DNA from: Novacetimonas maltaceti
GTDB lineage: Bacteria; Pseudomonadota; Alphaproteobacteria; Acetobacterales; Acetobacteraceae
Length of the DNA: 64,000 bases
Direction of reading: 5' to 3'
Assembly: GCF_002906255.1 (NCBI RefSeq)
Contig: NZ_POTC01000012.1
Location: 24,993-88,992, forward strand
The notes under the pieces: generated by a model
Told to the model about the DNA's origin: nothing
Seen by the model: the letters and a program-made list of their open reading frames with translations, nothing else
Database searches by the model: none
Part shown: piece by piece, positions 62,154-64,000 of the stretch
Layout: every line of letters starts with the position of its first letter
How positions within the stretch are numbered: position 1 is the stretch's first letter
Translations under genes and position numbers: made by a program

Positions 62154-62582
62154 ATGAAGCGCGCAATTTTATTCGCACTGGCTCTTGGTGCTTCCCTGCC
62201 GATGGCTGCACATGCCGAAGGTGGCCGGCATCATGGTCATCATGGCGGTGAAGAGCAGGGCGGCGGTGACCGCGGCGGCCGTGGCGGTGACAACCAGAAC
62301 GGCGGTGGCCAGAACGGTGGCTGGGGCGAACATGGCGGTCGTGGCGGCGACAACCAGAATGGCGGCGGCCAGAACGGTGGCTGGGGCGATCGCGGCGGTC
62401 GCGGTGGCGACAACCAGAATGGCGGCGGCCAGAACGGTGGCTGGGGCAACCGCGGCGGTCGCGGTGGCGACAACCAGAACGGCGGTGGCCAGAACGGTGG
62501 CTGGGGCGAACACGGTGGTGGTCGCGGCGGTGATCGTCAGGGTGGCGGCTGGAACCAGAACGGTAACTCCGGTTCCAACTGA
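62154..62582 (+). CDS. Secreted Gly/Asn/Gln-rich tandem-repeat protein
   Basis: A 142-residue protein with AGGAG before ATG 62154. Signal peptide: KRAILFALALGASLPMAAHA (cleavage about residue 21). After a His-rich patch (GGRHHGHHGG) come four copies of a 20-residue unit with the core RGGDNQNGGGQNGGWG, then a variable pair of residues and GG, and a closing GNSGSN. The protein should be disordered and extracellular or periplasmic, perhaps metal-binding through the His patch or an adhesive/matrix polymer. No family recognised. A strong terminator follows. Confidence 0.8.
   Translation: MKRAILFALALGASLPMAAHAEGGRHHGHHGGEEQGGGDRGGRGGDNQNGGGQNGGWGEHGGRGGDNQNGGGQNGGWGDRGGRGGDNQNGGGQNGGWGNRGGRGGDNQNGGGQNGGWGEHGGGRGGDRQGGGWNQNGNSGSN
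62281..62520 (+). repeat. Four direct 60-bp tandem repeats
   Basis: Units 62281-62340, 62341-62400, 62401-62460 and 62461-62520, each 60 bp and in frame. They differ mainly at third positions and at the codons before each GG (encoding EH, DR, NR, EH). Repeats this regular are prone to gain or loss of units. Confidence 0.95.
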
Positions 62583-62600
62583 TTCCATCCCTGGGATCGA

Positions 62601-62629
62601 AAGGCCCGGCTTCGTGCCGGGCCTTTTTT
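62601..62629 (+). terminator. Terminator of the repeat-protein gene
   Basis: AAGGCCCGGC (62601-62610), loop TTCGT, GCCGGGCCTT (62616-62625), then TTTT. It is 19 bp after the stop and also close to the convergent tannase gene end. Confidence 0.9.
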
Positions 62630-62643
62630 GTGTACTGCCGCCG

Positions 62644-63880
62644 TTAATGCGTATCGGGTGAAACGCAGGCAAAGCTGCTGGCCGCGTCCATGTCCCCATG
62701 CCCGTCATGGCGGGCAACCTTTGGCCATGCGCAAAGGGGCCGGGTGCGCACGACCTGCCCGTTTTCAACACGCGCGGCGATGATCTGCTCTGGCGGCTGC
62801 CCGTGGCTGACCCAGTTGTCGATCGCCCCGAGCTTGCTGAACGTATCGCATCCCGCGCCCCCGTGGCAGTGCCCCATGCCCGGAATCGTGATCAGCCGCA
62901 CGGCGTCCGCGCCCACAGGTCCCGCATTGTGCAGGAGTGACTGGTAATAACCAGCCAGCTGTTCGGGGTTATGTCCGTCATTCCAGCCGATATACATCAG
63001 CAGCCTGCCACCATGGCGGAAGAATGGCGTCAGGTTGTCATCCACATGCAGCAGCGGACCAAGGCTGCGGGTCGCCGCCTGCACGTCGGTATCCCATTTC
63101 AGGGTTGTCCAGTCCCAGTCCGGGTTCTGGAAGGCTGCGTACCTGAACAGGTCAAGCGCCACGGGAAAGGGCCTGCCATCGGCAGAAAAGCCATCCTCGC
63201 TGCCCTTGGCGGGACCGGGAAAGATGACCTGGTGCGTCTGCGGGTCAACAGGCCCCTGATAGATCTTCTGCGCGGCCTGCACCTCGTTCGCGTTCAGGCA
63301 TCCCGTCGTCTGTCCCTTTTTGCACAGAAGCTGCTGCGGCGTGAATGTGCATCTGTCCGGTTCGTCAAGAAAGCCCTGCTTTTTCCCGACGGGGGAGGCG
63401 CACGCCTCCATCACCGCGGCATTCAGCAGCCGGAACCTGTCACGTGGGACGCGAAGGGCAGGATCATGGGAACTCATCCAGCCCGCCCAGAGCTGTTCCG
63501 CATTGAAATCCACGATCGGGTTCGGTGGCGCCCCCGCCACGATCCCATCATAATCGTCGGGGTAGCGCCTGGCCTCGATCAGCCCTTCCAGCCCGCCGAG
63601 CGAACATCCGATCCAGTAGGCGTGGGAGGCAGCGCGGCCATAGAAGGCCTTGACCAGCGCCTTGGCGGTGACGGTCATCAGGTGATCGGCCCGATAGGCA
63701 TAGTCGATGAGTTTTTCCGGATGGCCAAGGGTGAAGCGTCCGCCCTGCCCATCGGGCGTGGAACTGTCATGCCCGGTATCGGTGCTGGCCACGGCATAGC
63801 CTTCGCCCACGCCCGTCGCCATGCCGTAATACATGAGCGATCCCCCCCAGCCGAAATTCCCGACCCCCAGCAGCTGGAGG
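62644..63880 (-). pseudogene. Tannase/feruloyl-esterase-family hydrolase, N-terminus cut off by an IS
   Basis: About 410 codons of a tannase-family alpha/beta hydrolase remain. YWIGCSLGGLEGLIEARRYP has the nucleophile Ser; MYIGWNDGHNPEQLAGYYQ supplies the Asp region; ITIPGMGHCHGGAGCDTF the His; several Cys form expected disulfides. The frame is open past the first Met (63834) into QLLGVGNFGWGGSL and then meets the IS boundary, so roughly the first 100-130 residues with the signal peptide are missing. The rest of the gene is probably on the far side of the element, outside the window. Normal function would be hydrolysis of gallate or ferulate esters outside the cell. Confidence 0.8.
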
Positions 63881-63881
63881 G

Positions 63882-64000
63882 TTCTAAAAACCCCCTGGTT
63901 TTGAGGTCTTCTGTATGATTCTATTTCTTCTGCGTTGATTGAGGGAATGGCGATATGAAGCAGCCTGGTTTTTTTGATGTTGAAGAGCGGCTTTCCCGGT
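63882..64000 (+). mobile_element. IS5-family element, left end (runs off window)
   Basis: Sequence identity to the tannase frame ends around 63880, and a new sequence starts with a GGTTCTAAAAACCCCCTGG-type terminus. The exact tip cannot be fixed without the other end. It contains the start of a transposase at 63955. Confidence 0.65.
63955..64000 (+). CDS. IS5-family transposase, N-terminal fragment (cut by window end)
   Basis: ATG 63955 follows GAGGGAATGG. The visible residues MKQPGFFDVEERLSR match the typical start of a group of IS5-family transposases widespread in Acetobacteraceae. It is a different IS group from the element at 6260-7088. Confidence 0.7.
   Translation, partial: MKQPGFFDVEERLSR

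Noticed and set aside
62240..62473. Pro-rich minus-strand frame across the 60-bp repeats
   Set aside because: It is the complement of the Gly-rich coding repeats and has no start context.
62281..62520. CRISPR-like regular repeats
   Set aside because: Repeats are contiguous, in frame and lack spacers; they encode the Gly/Asn-rich protein.

Overview
The window reads as the chromosome of an acetic acid bacterium of the Komagataeibacter/Novacetimonas type (Acetobacteraceae). The evidence is a cellulose synthase in which BcsA and BcsB are one polypeptide followed directly by BcsC, a two-subunit PQQ polyol dehydrogenase (SldBA), high GC with strong third-position bias, and IS5-family insertion sequences. 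No rRNA, tRNA or CRISPR array was found.

Layout. 1-5.0 kb: end of a LacI regulator, a shikimate-dehydrogenase-like enzyme and a sugar MFS porter, then a TetR gene divergent from an aldehyde dehydrogenase, with two near-identical operator copies in the gap. 5.4-8.5 kb: an AT-richer accessory patch with a sulfotransferase, a complete IS5/IS427-type element sitting in a palindrome, and three small genes (membrane-anchored, DUF952, HTH-like plus TM). 9.0-17.3 kb: bcsAB-bcsC, the minimal third-type cellulose operon. 17.4-26.1 kb: a small secreted protein, a 68-residue duplicated-motif protein, and an accessory AddAB/RecB-like helicase-nuclease pair followed by a DUF2075 (Schlafen-3-like) ATPase. 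26.1-31.7 kb: a GH92 mannosidase and two convergent succinate-semialdehyde-type dehydrogenases sharing a bidirectional terminator. 32.1-35.2 kb: a LysR gene divergent from a Rieske oxygenase and its VanB-type reductase. 35.3-37.9 kb: sldB-sldA. 38.3-44.1 kb: three LysR genes interleaved with WrbA, pirin and a YeiH-family exporter. 44.1-46.9 kb: an XRE/IrrE-like short-chain acyl-CoA regulator and a shortened acetyl-CoA-synthetase-like ORF with a broken P-loop. 47.1-53.6 kb: a TetR gene, its probable operator, and a lipoprotein adaptor-RND pump-outer membrane channel operon. 53.7-58.6 kb: a 56-residue CWC protein, oleate hydratase behind a perfect FNR/FixK-type box, class I fructose-bisphosphate aldolase, an HSL-type hydrolase and a PRC-barrel protein. 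59.3-61.6 kb: an encapsulin nanocompartment operon (DyP peroxidase with a cargo-loading tail, encapsulin shell, small DUF2934-like protein). 62.1-64 kb: a secreted Gly/Asn-rich protein made of 60-bp tandem repeats, and a tannase-family gene cut by a second IS5-family element at the window edge.

How it fits together. The content is mostly envelope, oxidative and niche functions: cellulose secretion, periplasmic polyol oxidation feeding quinones, aldehyde and aromatic oxidation, efflux, and peroxide handling in a protein shell. Many transcription units pair a regulator with a divergent target, and several have visible inverted-repeat operators between them. The most notable items are the encapsulin operon, the AddAB-like/DUF2075 trio, the degenerate ACS ORF kept open and closed by a strong terminator, the IS inside a palindrome, and the FNR-type site in front of oleate hydratase.
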